DNA of 22,169 nt from Beijerinckiaceae bacterium (GTDB taxonomy: Bacteria; Pseudomonadota; Alphaproteobacteria; Rhizobiales; Beijerinckiaceae), in assembly GCA_947455285.1 (NCBI GenBank), contig CANGOK010000018.1, forward strand, positions 1 to 22,169, read 5' to 3'. The notes below the pieces were generated by a model. It was not told the DNA's origin, searched no databases, and was given only the letters and a program-made list of their open reading frames with translations. Shown here in pieces: positions 1 through 7,629 of the stretch (within the stretch, counting starts at the first letter, position 1; each line of letters opens with the position of its first letter). Position numbers and translations under genes: made by a program.

Positions 1-729
1 CTCGTCATGGATGTGAAGACGGGTTCGGGCGCCTTCATGGCGGCGCTGGAGGACGCGAGGGCGCTGGCCGCGAGCCTCGCTGAAGTCGCTGTGGCGGCTG
101 GCCTGCCGACGGTCTCGCTGATCACCGACATGAACGAGCCACTCGCCAGCGCAGCGGGCAATGCGGTGGAGACGCTCCACGCCATTGAACACCTGAGAGG
201 CGACAGGCGCGAGCCGCGGGTGCAGGAGGTGGTCGTGGCGCTTGGCGCCGAAATGCTGCTGCTGGGCGGCCTTGCCGCGAGCCTCGATGAGGGCCGGCGA
301 CGCATCGAAGCGGCGCTCGACAGCGGCGCGGCGGCGGAGCGTTTCGCGCAGATGGTCGCAGCCCTCGGCGGCCCGACCGACCTCATGGAACGCCCGCGCC
401 ATTACCTGCCAGAGACGCCGATCACGCTCGCCGTCACGCCGCGACAGGCTGGCCATGTGCGCGCCATCGATGTGCGCGCTGTGGGCCTCGCCGTGGTGAC
501 GCTGGGAGGCGGGCGGACGAGGCCGCATGACCCCATCGACCACGCCGTCGGCCTGACCCGCCTCGCAGGCCTCGGCGCCCCTATAGGCCCTTCACAGCCG
601 CTCGCGCTGATCCATGCTAGGAGCGAGGCCGCCGCTCAGGAGGCGGCGGGGCGGTTGCTCGCGGCCTATGAGATTGGCGAGGAGGCGCCGCAGGTGGGGC
701 CGGTGGCGATCGAGCGGCTGGCGGGTTAG
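1..729 (+). CDS. deoA: Thymidine phosphorylase, C-terminal part (left end cut by window)
   Basis: The reading frame is open from base 1 and stops at TAG 727-729, giving the last 242 residues of a protein normally about 440 long. DeoA cleaves thymidine with phosphate to thymine and 2-deoxyribose-1-phosphate in the cytoplasm, a step of pyrimidine salvage. The visible part begins in the conserved VMDVKTGSGAFM segment of the phosphoribosyltransferase-like core. It continues through TDMNEPL and ends in the pyrimidine nucleoside phosphorylase C-terminal domain, with GGGRTRPHDPIDHAVGLT near residues 167-185 of the visible part. No frameshift is seen. The stop codon overlaps, tail to tail, the stop of the minus-strand C40 peptidase (TTA 726-728 against TAG 727-729), so there is no room for a separate terminator. 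Family assignment is firm; the start and any upstream partners lie outside the window. Confidence 0.95.
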   Translation, partial: LVMDVKTGSGAFMAALEDARALAASLAEVAVAAGLPTVSLITDMNEPLASAAGNAVETLHAIEHLRGDRREPRVQEVVVALGAEMLLLGGLAASLDEGRRRIEAALDSGAAAERFAQMVAALGGPTDLMERPRHYLPETPITLAVTPRQAGHVRAIDVRAVGLAVVTLGGGRTRPHDPIDHAVGLTRLAGLGAPIGPSQPLALIHARSEAAAQEAAGRLLAAYEIGEEAPQVGPVAIERLAG

Positions 730-1574
730 CCAAGCCGTCGGAACGAGGTCACATCCGCGCCGGTCTTCTCGACGATCCGCGCGCGGGCAACTGGAAGAGG
801 CTCGCTCACCACGAGCATATGGTGGCCGTTGGCGTGGAGCAGGGTCTGCGCATCCCGCATGACGCCGATATGGCCCTTCCAGAACACAAGATCCCCCCGG
901 CGAAGGTCGGGCGCGCCAAGATCCAGCGGAGCGCCCAGCGCCTTTTCCATCATGTCAGTGTCGCGCGGGGCGGCGACGCCGCAGGCAGCGAGCGAAATCT
1001 GGATGAGGCCCGAACAATCAAGCCCGCACAGCGTCTTGCCGCCCCACAGATAGGGCGCATCTATGAACCGCTCGGCCACAGTGACGAAATCGGTCTCCTG
1101 TTCATCAAGCACCGCCAGATGCTGGCGCCAGACGAAACCAAGGCCAGGAACCTCCGCAAAGTCCCCCTTCTCATACGCCACCGCAACCTGCGCCCCAAGC
1201 GGCAGGGCGCCCCATGTCGGCAGCTTCATGCTGGGGCCGGGATAGACCAGCGTGCGCGGCATGCGCACCTTGCGATTGGGCGCGCCATGGGCTTCGCGCA
1301 ATCCGTCGGCAGGCAGATAGCCCACATAGCCGTCTGACTTTAGCTGGCCCCAGGCCCAGCCCTCCTCGTCGATCTCATAGATCGTGACGCTCTCGCCAAA
1401 GAGGGCGTGGGTGTCGATGGGGCCTTCGCGGGTCGGATTGGGGAACAGGGGCAGGGTCTCCTCGACCACCCGCATTTCGCAGCCCGGCAGATAGGCCTGC
1501 GCCTCCACCTTGCCCCGCAGATATTCCGCCGCAAGATCAGGGCGGGCGGGCGTGAGACGCTTGTCAAAATTCAT
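726..1574 (-). CDS. SH3-domain NlpC/P60 (C40) cell-wall peptidase
   Basis: This is a 282-residue protein. The C-terminal NlpC/P60 domain (about 160-275) carries the DCSG motif with catalytic Cys187, GHIGV with His235, and a third polar residue near His247. Two SH3-like segments precede it (about 38-95, including GWAWGQ and DGYVGYLP, and about 105-155). No signal peptide or lipobox is present, so a cytoplasmic site is likely. The layout resembles the SH3-SH3-NlpC/P60 enzymes of the YkfC/AvPCP type, which cut gamma-D-Glu-diamino-acid bonds in murein peptides; the substrate here is inferred. The ATG at 1574 follows GAGG by six bases and sits one base after the MarR stop (TGAcATGA), so translation is probably coupled. 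An upstream in-frame start at 1733 would add 53 residues of low-complexity Arg/Ser sequence inside marR and is rejected. Confidence 0.88.
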   Translation of the reverse strand: MNFDKRLTPARPDLAAEYLRGKVEAQAYLPGCEMRVVEETLPLFPNPTREGPIDTHALFGESVTIYEIDEEGWAWGQLKSDGYVGYLPADGLREAHGAPNRKVRMPRTLVYPGPSMKLPTWGALPLGAQVAVAYEKGDFAEVPGLGFVWRQHLAVLDEQETDFVTVAERFIDAPYLWGGKTLCGLDCSGLIQISLAACGVAAPRDTDMMEKALGAPLDLGAPDLRRGDLVFWKGHIGVMRDAQTLLHANGHHMLVVSEPLPVARARIVEKTGADVTSFRRLG

Positions 1575-1575
1575 G

Positions 1576-1938
1576 TCAGCCTCGAGCCGAGATCGCGGAA
1601 GCCTTCTCGACGATGAGATCGCCGAGGCTCTCCACATAGAGCGCCCCCTTGACGGTGCGCTGGATGACGACATTGCGCCGGTCCGCCTCGTCGCGGCGCC
1701 GGGCGATGATCTCCTGCTTGCCCATGGAATCAAGCGCGCGGGTGATGACGGGCTTGGTCACGCCAAGCTTCTTGGCGAGGCCGCGCACCGTATGGGGCGG
1801 CTGCTCAAGATAGACCGTCAGCAGGATCGACAATTGACGCAAGGTGAAATCCGGCGCGCCGTCCGCCTTGGTCTGATGCACAAGGCTCATCGCAAGATCA
1901 TGGATGAGCTTCAGTCCTGGCCCATGCTGGAGATCCAT
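1576..1938 (-). CDS. MarR-type winged-helix transcriptional regulator
   Basis: This 120-residue protein has a MarR winged helix-turn-helix. The segment PDFTLRQLSILLTVYL (about 29-44) is the helix before the DNA-binding unit. The recognition helix is in VRGLAKKLGVTKPVITRALDSM (about 51-72), and the wing is RRRDEADRRNVVIQRT with the family's typical D-x-R-R turn. It is somewhat shorter than the usual 140-160 residues because the C-terminal dimerisation helix is brief. The protein would bind DNA as a dimer and respond to a small ligand or to oxidation, which the sequence does not identify. It lies between an MFS permease (55 nt upstream) and a C40 peptidase (1 nt downstream), so it may control its own operon. 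No upstream in-frame ATG or GTG offers a better start, and the Shine-Dalgarno signal is weak. Confidence 0.88.
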   Translation of the reverse strand: MDLQHGPGLKLIHDLAMSLVHQTKADGAPDFTLRQLSILLTVYLEQPPHTVRGLAKKLGVTKPVITRALDSMGKQEIIARRRDEADRRNVVIQRTVKGALYVESLGDLIVEKASAISARG

Positions 1939-1993
1939 GACGCGGCGCCGCCTCGTTTCGGGTCCGTTTTCTTCGCCTGTTTCGCGTTTGGTT

Positions 1994-3190
1994 TCAAGAG
2001 CCCGCGAGCTGACGCCCGCGCACGATCTGCACCGCGAGGCCCGAGGCCGCGAGAGTCACGCCCGTAACCACGAGCACGCCGGCCGCGCCCGTGCTGGCGG
2101 CGAGGAAGGAGGCGAGGAAGGGAATGCTCGCCTGACCAATGCGATTGCCGGTGATGCGCAGCGACAGGGCGGTGGCGCGCACTGCGGCGGGGGCAAGCTC
2201 CACAACGCTCGTCAGGCTGAGCGCCGTGGCGATGCCAAGCCCGACGCCCAGAATGGCGGCGGCCGCCTGAAGGGCGAGAACCGGCACGGGAAGGGCCAGG
2301 GTGACGAAAGCCGCGCCTGCAAGCGCCATGCTGTAGAAAGTAAGAGGCACACGGCCAAAGATGACGATCATCTGCGCATAGCCCACCCGCGAGAGGACGG
2401 CGGCGATGGAGCGAATGGTCAGGATGATGCCGACCTCGCTCACGCCAAGGCCGCGCTCGACGCCCAGCAGCGGCAAATAGAGCACAACAAGATCCTGCGC
2501 CGACATGGTGACGACGCTCGCGATCAATACGGTGACGAAGCCCTTGATGCGCAGCAGCTTGCCAAGGGACATCGGCGCCTCGTCACGCTTGTGCGCAGCG
2601 ACGTCGCGGGCCGGACGCAGGCACAGCGCCACGCCGAAAGCGACCAGTGAAACCAAGATGCCAATGTTGAAAAGATGCGCCGTATCAGGCACACGCGCCG
2701 CGCCGCCGACCCAGCCCACAATAAAAGGACCGAGCCCCTGACCGATGCCTGTCATCATCAGGAAATTGCCGAAGACGGAATCGCGATTATGCGCGCCAGC
2801 CGCCCTCACGCAGAGCATCTGATGCGCCGCCATGAGGAAGAGATGGCCGACGCCGAATAGGGCCGTATAGGGCATGATCGTAAAGGGCGAATCCGCAAAG
2901 CGCAGGCCAACGACCGCCGCCAGCATCATGCCTGAACCAATCATGGCCGCATGGGCGTCGTGGTTGCGGTCAATGAAACGCCCGACCGACACGGCCAGAA
3001 AGATCGGAAACAGGGCGAAAGTCGCAGGAATGATGCCATACCAAATCACATCGAGATTAAGGTCGACGATGCGATAGGAGGTGGTGACGCGCACCAGACC
3101 CGTCGTGATCTGCACGAGTACGCCATGCGCCATGAGCGGCAGCAGCAGCGAATAATCGACGCCTGACTTTCCCTTGCCCCAAAATTTCAT
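1994..3190 (-). CDS. Major facilitator superfamily permease
   Basis: This 398-residue, strongly hydrophobic protein has about 12 predicted membrane segments and the MFS motif A between segments 2 and 3 (GRFIDRNHDAH, G-x-x-x-D-R). It is an inner-membrane secondary transporter. The substrate cannot be read from the sequence, and both drug efflux and sugar or peptide transport are possible. The start chosen is ATG 3190, which overlaps the TGA of the M17 aminopeptidase as ATGA (3187-3190), a classic coupling arrangement. A longer in-frame version from 3286 would add 32 polar residues inside the neighbouring gene and is not supported. A small MarR regulator follows after 55 nt. MarR-MFS pairs often form drug-responsive modules. 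Here two peptidases flank the pair, so import or export of a peptide or muropeptide is an alternative. Confidence 0.9.
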   Translation of the reverse strand: MKFWGKGKSGVDYSLLLPLMAHGVLVQITTGLVRVTTSYRIVDLNLDVIWYGIIPATFALFPIFLAVSVGRFIDRNHDAHAAMIGSGMMLAAVVGLRFADSPFTIMPYTALFGVGHLFLMAAHQMLCVRAAGAHNRDSVFGNFLMMTGIGQGLGPFIVGWVGGAARVPDTAHLFNIGILVSLVAFGVALCLRPARDVAAHKRDEAPMSLGKLLRIKGFVTVLIASVVTMSAQDLVVLYLPLLGVERGLGVSEVGIILTIRSIAAVLSRVGYAQMIVIFGRVPLTFYSMALAGAAFVTLALPVPVLALQAAAAILGVGLGIATALSLTSVVELAPAAVRATALSLRITGNRIGQASIPFLASFLAASTGAAGVLVVTGVTLAASGLAVQIVRGRQLAGS

Positions 3191-4581
3191 TTCTTGCCGT
3201 AACGCGTTTCGATGAGACCATAAAGCAGGCGTGCGGTCTGCGCGTCGCCACCCTCGGGCCGTGCCGGCTTGGTGGATGGGTTCCATCCGTAGATGTCGAA
3301 ATGCGCCCAGGCCTTCGCCTTGTCGATGAAGCGGCGCAGAAACAGAGCCGCAGTGATGGACCCTGCGAAGGGGCCGCTCGACACATTGCAGATCGTCGCG
3401 ACCTTGCCATCGAGGAGCCGATCATAGGCGTCCCAAAGCGGCAGGCGCCACACGGGATCCTGCGCCTGCGTTCCATGACTGGCGATCTCGCCTGCCAGTC
3501 CGTCATCCATCGTATAGAAGGGCGGCAGATCGGGTCCCAGCGCCACGCGCGCGGCGCCAGTGAGGGTGGCGAAGACGAACATCAGGTCCGGACTTTCCTC
3601 GTCGCCCAGCGAAAGCGCATCGGCGAGAATGAGCCGGCCCTCGGCGTCCGTGTTGCCGATCTCCACCGTCAGCCCCTTGCGGCTGGGATAGACATCGCCG
3701 GGCCGGAAGGCGTCGCCGGAGACGGCGTTCTCGACGATGGGCAGAAGCACACGCAGGCGCACCGGCAGCTTCGCCGCCATGATCATCTGCGCGAGCGCCA
3801 TGGCTGTGGCGGCGCCAGCCATATCCTTCTTCATGAGCAGCATGGCGCTGGAGGGCTTGATGTCGAGCCCGCCCGTATCAAAGCAGACGCCCTTGCCGAC
3901 AAGCGTGACCTTGGGGTGACTGGCCTTGCCCCATGTGAAGTCGACAAGGCGCGGCTCCTGCGAAGCGGCGCGCCCTACAGCGTGGATCAGCGGATAATTC
4001 TGCTTCAGCAAGGCCGCGCCGCGAATGGTCTTCGCTTTCGCGCCATATTGCTCCGCGAGAGCCAGCGCCGCAGCCTCAAGCGCGTCCGGCCCCATGTCAT
4101 TGGTCGGGGTGTTGATGAGATCGCGCGCCATGCAAATGGCGTCTGCGATGCGCTCGATGCGGGCGCGGTCGAGGCCCTTCGAAAGGGCGAGGCGCGGCTG
4201 CTCGCCGCCGCTCTTCTTGTAACGGGTGAAGCGATAGGCCGAAAGCGCCCAACCGAGGGCCGCAGCTTCCTCAGCCGCCTGTCCCTCAGGTCCTGCTTCG
4301 AATCGATAGGTTCCCTTTGGCAACAGGGTCGCGAGCCTGCCCGCCGAGAAGCGATCCGCGCCTAGACCACTCTCCTGCGCAAAGAACACCCCCGCCATAG
4401 CTCCGCCGGGGCCGGGAAGGCAAAGGTGACGCCCAGCCTTCAGCTCAAAACCCATGGCGTCAGCGAAATTGCTGGCTTCCTCAGGGAGTTGGGCGCGCGC
4501 AGTGGCCCAATTGCGGGCGTCCACGAGCCAGATCGGGATCGCGGAGGCGGTTGCGGAAGCGGGAGCGAAGCGAGCGGTCAT
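3187..4581 (-). CDS. Leucyl aminopeptidase family protein (M17)
   Basis: This 464-residue cytosolic metallo-aminopeptidase removes N-terminal residues from peptides. The C-terminal catalytic domain (about 150-464) has both M17 signatures. In KGVCFDTGGLDIK (230-242), Lys230, Asp235 and Lys242 match metal- and substrate-binding residues, with Asp253 following. In NTDAEGRL (310-317), Asp312, Glu314 and Arg316 align with the bovine lens enzyme's Asp332, Glu334 and Arg336. All ligands are therefore present and the enzyme should be active with two divalent metals. The N-terminal domain is divergent, as usual. ATG 4581 is preferred over an in-frame start at 4611 because it removes an Arg/Pro leader and has AGG about 10 bases upstream. 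It is the first gene of the minus-strand operon with the MFS, MarR and C40 genes. The promoter must lie in the 118 bases shared with tadD. Confidence 0.93.
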   Translation of the reverse strand: MTARFAPASATASAIPIWLVDARNWATARAQLPEEASNFADAMGFELKAGRHLCLPGPGGAMAGVFFAQESGLGADRFSAGRLATLLPKGTYRFEAGPEGQAAEEAAALGWALSAYRFTRYKKSGGEQPRLALSKGLDRARIERIADAICMARDLINTPTNDMGPDALEAAALALAEQYGAKAKTIRGAALLKQNYPLIHAVGRAASQEPRLVDFTWGKASHPKVTLVGKGVCFDTGGLDIKPSSAMLLMKKDMAGAATAMALAQMIMAAKLPVRLRVLLPIVENAVSGDAFRPGDVYPSRKGLTVEIGNTDAEGRLILADALSLGDEESPDLMFVFATLTGAARVALGPDLPPFYTMDDGLAGEIASHGTQAQDPVWRLPLWDAYDRLLDGKVATICNVSSGPFAGSITAALFLRRFIDKAKAWAHFDIYGWNPSTKPARPEGGDAQTARLLYGLIETRYGKK

Positions 4582-4610
4582 GAAGCTACCTGAAGGAGCG
4601 CGGCGGGGCA

Positions 4611-4625
4611 TTAACCATCTATTAG
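4611..4625 (+). promoter_or_regulatory. Near-consensus CtrA-type box
   Basis: The sequence TTAACCATCTATTAG fits TTAA-N7-TTAA with one mismatch (the last base of the second half is G). The first half also matches the fuller TTAACCAT form seen at many alphaproteobacterial CtrA sites. It lies in the 118-base divergent region between the M17 aminopeptidase and tadD, 75-89 bases before the tadD start. CtrA is the cell-cycle response regulator that activates pilin transcription in Caulobacter, so control of a Tad gene would make sense. The match is by eye only and binding is inferred. Confidence 0.4.
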
Positions 4626-4635
4626 CGTTAACGCT
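4624..4635. repeat. Perfect 12-bp palindrome AGCGTTAACGCT
   Basis: A perfect twofold-symmetric 12-mer lies in the divergent intergenic space between the M17 aminopeptidase (start 4581) and tadD (start 4700). It overlaps the last two bases of the CtrA-like box. The symmetry would suit a dimeric regulator, such as the MarR protein of the aminopeptidase operon, but no evidence links the two. It lacks a loop and a T-tract, so it is not a terminator. Confidence 0.35.
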
Positions 4636-4638
4636 TTA

Positions 4639-4667
4639 TTGATTCCAGAAGCATTGGCTGACTTATT
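4639..4667 (+). promoter_or_regulatory. Possible tadD promoter
   Basis: TTGATT (4639-4644) and CTTATT (4662-4667) are 17 bases apart, upstream of tadD. The -35 match is fair and the -10 match is poor. This is the best housekeeping-type pair I could find in the AT-rich part of the region, and it lies just downstream of the CtrA-like box. Weak evidence. Confidence 0.2.
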
Positions 4668-4699
4668 TTTAAAACCATTTCATTTAAGGACGCAGGATC

Positions 4700-5629
4700 A
4701 TGCCGTCAGGCGTTTACGATCGGACCGGCCAACCCTTCCCTCATCATGCAAAGATGCGTGGCCTAACGCTGGCGGCGATGCTCGCCGCTGCGCTTTGCCT
4801 GACAGGTTGCAAGACGATCAGCATGGACGACATCACTGGCTCCATCCTTCCGCCGGACACGACCCTCCCCTCCTCGCAAGAGGCTATGTGGGCCTATACC
4901 CGTGCTTGGGAAAAGCGTTACGACTCACGCCCTGCCGACAAGACGGCGGCGCTCGCCTATGCGCGCGGATTGCGGGCGCTTGGCCAGCATGAGCAGGCAG
5001 TCGCCGTGGTGCAAAAGATCGCGCTCAAAAATCCAGAAGATCTGGAAATTCTTGGCGCCTATGGGAAGGCCCTCGCCGACGCCGGGCGTTTGTCCGAAGC
5101 CGCTGAAGTTCTGAAAAAGGCCCATACGCCCGACCGACCCAATTGGTCGATCCTGTCCGCCCAAGGCTCTGTCGCGGACCAGATGGGCGATCCGCAGGCG
5201 GCCCAGGGCTTTTATCGCGAAGCGCTCAAGATCAATCCTGGGGAACCTTCCGTTCTATCCAATCTCGGCCTGTCGCTAGCCCTGTCCAAAAAACTCGATG
5301 AGGCGGAGGGCCTGCTACGTCGCGCCAGCGAACATCCGAAGTCCGACCAACGTATACGGCAAAATCTGGTTCTGGTGCTCGCACTGCAGGGAAAGTTCAC
5401 CGAGGCTGAAACGATCGCGGCGCGCGACGTCTCTCAGGAGCAGGCTGTCGCCAATGTGGCCACGATCCGCCAGATGATTGCGCAATCGAACGCCTGGCGT
5501 GACATTCAGAAACCCGATCCGCAAGGCGTGCACGCGACCAAGGCCCGCACGCAGAATGCACAAAAGCTCGAAGCTGATCCGGCGACCGCATGGACGCAGG
5601 CCATCGCAAAAGCAAACGGCAGCCGTTAG
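4700..5629 (+). CDS. tadD: TadD-like TPR lipoprotein for Tad pilus assembly
   Basis: This 309-residue protein has a lipoprotein signal ending in the lipobox LTGC (Cys37) followed by about four tetratricopeptide repeats (about 80-235). The repeats include LEILGAYGKALADAGRLSEA, WSILSAQGSVADQMGD and PSVLSNLGLSLALSKKLDEA. TadD is a periplasm-facing lipoprotein needed for assembly or stability of the outer-membrane part of the Tad machine, by analogy with pilotins. ATG 4700 has AAGGA nine bases upstream. ATG 4754 would give a tidier 19-residue signal peptide (MRGLTLAAMLAAALCLTGC) but has a poor ribosome site; both give the same mature protein. It is the only tad gene here on the plus strand apart from the CpaC-N-like gene, and it ends 16 bases from the convergent tadC. 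It therefore needs its own promoter, separate from the main cluster. Confidence 0.85.
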   Translation: MPSGVYDRTGQPFPHHAKMRGLTLAAMLAAALCLTGCKTISMDDITGSILPPDTTLPSSQEAMWAYTRAWEKRYDSRPADKTAALAYARGLRALGQHEQAVAVVQKIALKNPEDLEILGAYGKALADAGRLSEAAEVLKKAHTPDRPNWSILSAQGSVADQMGDPQAAQGFYREALKINPGEPSVLSNLGLSLALSKKLDEAEGLLRRASEHPKSDQRIRQNLVLVLALQGKFTEAETIAARDVSQEQAVANVATIRQMIAQSNAWRDIQKPDPQGVHATKARTQNAQKLEADPATAWTQAIAKANGSR

Positions 5630-5645
5630 CTGCGCCGCAGCGCCT

Positions 5646-6626
5646 TCACCGCATCTGTATCATGACCTGGATGATGGCGGGCGTGAGAAGCACCGCGAAG
5701 ATACAGGGTAGAAAAAAGACCATCATCGGAACGGTCAGCTTCGGCGGCAAGCTGGCCGCCTTCTTCTCAGCCTCAAGCAGTCTATGAGATCTCGTTTCAC
5801 GCGACACGGTCCGTAGCGCAGCCGCAAGCGGCGTGCCCACACGCTCCGCCTGCAAAAGCACCATAACAATCTGACGCACCGCGTCGAGGTTCACCCGATC
5901 GCCAAAATTTTCATAGGCTTGCTGGCGGTCCGGCAGATAGGACAGCTCCGCCATGGTCAGGGTCATCTCCTCCGCGAGCGGCACGGATTGGTGTCCAATT
6001 TCCTGACCGACGCGCTGAAAGGCGCTCTCAATGGAAATGCCGGACTCCACACAGATCAAGAGAAGATCAAGAGCGTCGGGAAACGCGATCCGGATCGAAT
6101 CCTTGCGCTTCTCGATGACATTGTTGAGAAACAACTCTGGAGCCTTGAGCCCAAGATAAAGCGCCGCGACCACGATGCCCATGCCTATCATGGGCGTGAC
6201 GGACACCAGATGCAAAACGAAGACATAGAGGATCGTCACCAAGGCGAGGACCGGCGGCATGACCAGGCGGAAAAATAAAAGCGCAATCTCAGCTTGTGGT
6301 CCACGATAACCCGCGCGCGCCAACATCAACTTGGAATCGCCCACCGACAGCCATTGGCTGAGGTTGAGCGAGTCCACGACCTGTTTCATGAATGGCTTTG
6401 GCGCTTGCCGAAGATTTTGGCTTCTCAGCCTCTCGCTGATTTCCTCCCTCGCACGGCCACGAAGCTGCTCTCTTTCCAGCGCGACCGCCTTCATCCGCCT
6501 GCCCAGGGGATCTTCGTTTAGCAGCGGCGCGCCCACGGTGACGACCGCTGCGATAGTGGCGAGCACGATAACAACTTGAAGCAGGAATTTCGGATTGCTC
6601 GCATAGCTGATGAACACATGAACCAT
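5646..6626 (-). CDS. tadC: Tad inner-membrane platform protein TadC (CpaH)
   Basis: This 326-residue membrane protein has a type II secretion F-like domain (about 184-312) containing FPDALDLLLICVESGISIE and a helical cytoplasmic bundle. Predicted membrane segments lie near 13-33, 117-139, 144-161 and 299-320. With TadB it forms the inner-membrane platform on which the TadA ATPase acts to extrude or retract Flp pilin. The ATG at 6626 has GAGG five bases upstream. It starts seven bases after the tadB stop and ends the minus-strand operon. TadE, TadF and TadG genes, which often follow, are absent here because tadD converges after 16 bases. Confidence 0.93.
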   Translation of the reverse strand: MVHVFISYASNPKFLLQVVIVLATIAAVVTVGAPLLNEDPLGRRMKAVALEREQLRGRAREEISERLRSQNLRQAPKPFMKQVVDSLNLSQWLSVGDSKLMLARAGYRGPQAEIALLFFRLVMPPVLALVTILYVFVLHLVSVTPMIGMGIVVAALYLGLKAPELFLNNVIEKRKDSIRIAFPDALDLLLICVESGISIESAFQRVGQEIGHQSVPLAEEMTLTMAELSYLPDRQQAYENFGDRVNLDAVRQIVMVLLQAERVGTPLAAALRTVSRETRSHRLLEAEKKAASLPPKLTVPMMVFFLPCIFAVLLTPAIIQVMIQMR

Positions 6627-6633
6627 GACGACC

Positions 6634-7608
6634 TCAGGGTCTGAAGTTGATCATCTGCCGCATAAAAAGAATGCCAAGCGTCATCCAGACGCCAACACCG
6701 GTCAGCACCATCTGTCCCGTGTCGGTCGTCCACAGAGGCTCAAGGTATCCCGGACTGGTGAGATAAATGAGGCCGCTGATGACGAGGGGCATGAGGCCAA
6801 TGATCCATGCAGAGGCTTTCGCCTCGCTTGAGAGCGCCTTGACTTTCAACTCCATGGTTATGCGATCACGCACGACCTGCGAGAGATTGCCGAGCGCCTC
6901 AGTAAGATTGCCGCCTGCCTTTTGCTGAATGTTGACGACGACTGCGAAAAAACTGGTCTCAGGAAGAGGCACGCGCTGAGCCAATCGCTCAATGCCTTCA
7001 GCAACGGTGAGGCCGACACTCGTGGAAGCGACGATAAGTTGAAATTCACTACGAACTGGCTCGCGCGATTGCACCGCTACGGTTTGCAAACAAGCGCCCA
7101 AAGGCAGGCCTGATTTGACGCCGCGAATGATCACTTCAATCGCGGAGGGAAATTCGCGAAGGAAGTCCCTGATTCTCTTTCCCCTTAGATAAGAGAGGAT
7201 CCAGTTTGGCAATCCCAGCCCCCCGATCAGGAGGCCGCCGACTGCGTATAGAGAACCCAGGAAAAGAAAAGCCGTACAACCGAAAACGATCGCGGAGGCG
7301 ACGGAAGCCTGAATGAAAAATTTCTCGGAGATGTCGAGACCGGCCTGCTCGAGTTTCATCTCAAGAGAAACTTTTGAGGCTTTCTTTTCGCGGTTTTCAA
7401 GCTCCTTCAAACTGTCCGCCACTTGCTTACGCCTCGCCGCCGCCTCGGCGTCACGCACCACCGCCATCTTGGCTTCGCCACGCACAATGGCCATACGACG
7501 ACCATCAATACGTGAGGATTTTTTTAGCAAGAGATAGATGAATGCGATAATCGCGGCTGCAGCCACGAAAATCAAAATGGAAAGAACCAACAATTTATTC
7601 GCCGCCAT
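6634..7608 (-). CDS. tadB: Tad inner-membrane platform protein TadB (CpaG)
   Basis: This 324-residue membrane protein has an N-terminal anchor (about 7-28), a charged cytoplasmic linker, further membrane segments near 102-140, and a type II secretion F-like domain (about 154-281). The F domain contains FPSAIEVIIRGVKSGLPLG and the conserved GGNLTEALGNLS. It is the paralogue of TadC and its partner in the platform. Two consecutive ATGs occur at 7611 and 7608. GGAGG ends one base before the first and four bases before the second, so the second is the better-spaced start; the difference is one residue. It lies 21 bases downstream of cpaF. Confidence 0.93.
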   Translation of the reverse strand: MAANKLLVLSILIFVAAAAIIAFIYLLLKKSSRIDGRRMAIVRGEAKMAVVRDAEAAARRKQVADSLKELENREKKASKVSLEMKLEQAGLDISEKFFIQASVASAIVFGCTAFLFLGSLYAVGGLLIGGLGLPNWILSYLRGKRIRDFLREFPSAIEVIIRGVKSGLPLGACLQTVAVQSREPVRSEFQLIVASTSVGLTVAEGIERLAQRVPLPETSFFAVVVNIQQKAGGNLTEALGNLSQVVRDRITMELKVKALSSEAKASAWIIGLMPLVISGLIYLTSPGYLEPLWTTDTGQMVLTGVGVWMTLGILFMRQMINFRP

Positions 7609-7629
7609 CATCCCTCCCCGCCAACATGA

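Noticed and set aside
3301..4365. A 354-codon open frame on the plus strand
   Set aside because: It is antisense to the M17 aminopeptidase, which has all metal ligands; the product is Arg-rich and unfamiliar.
5629..5641. GCTGCGCCGCAGC palindrome between tadD and tadC as a terminator
   Set aside because: The usable stem is only four base pairs and no T-tract follows on either strand.
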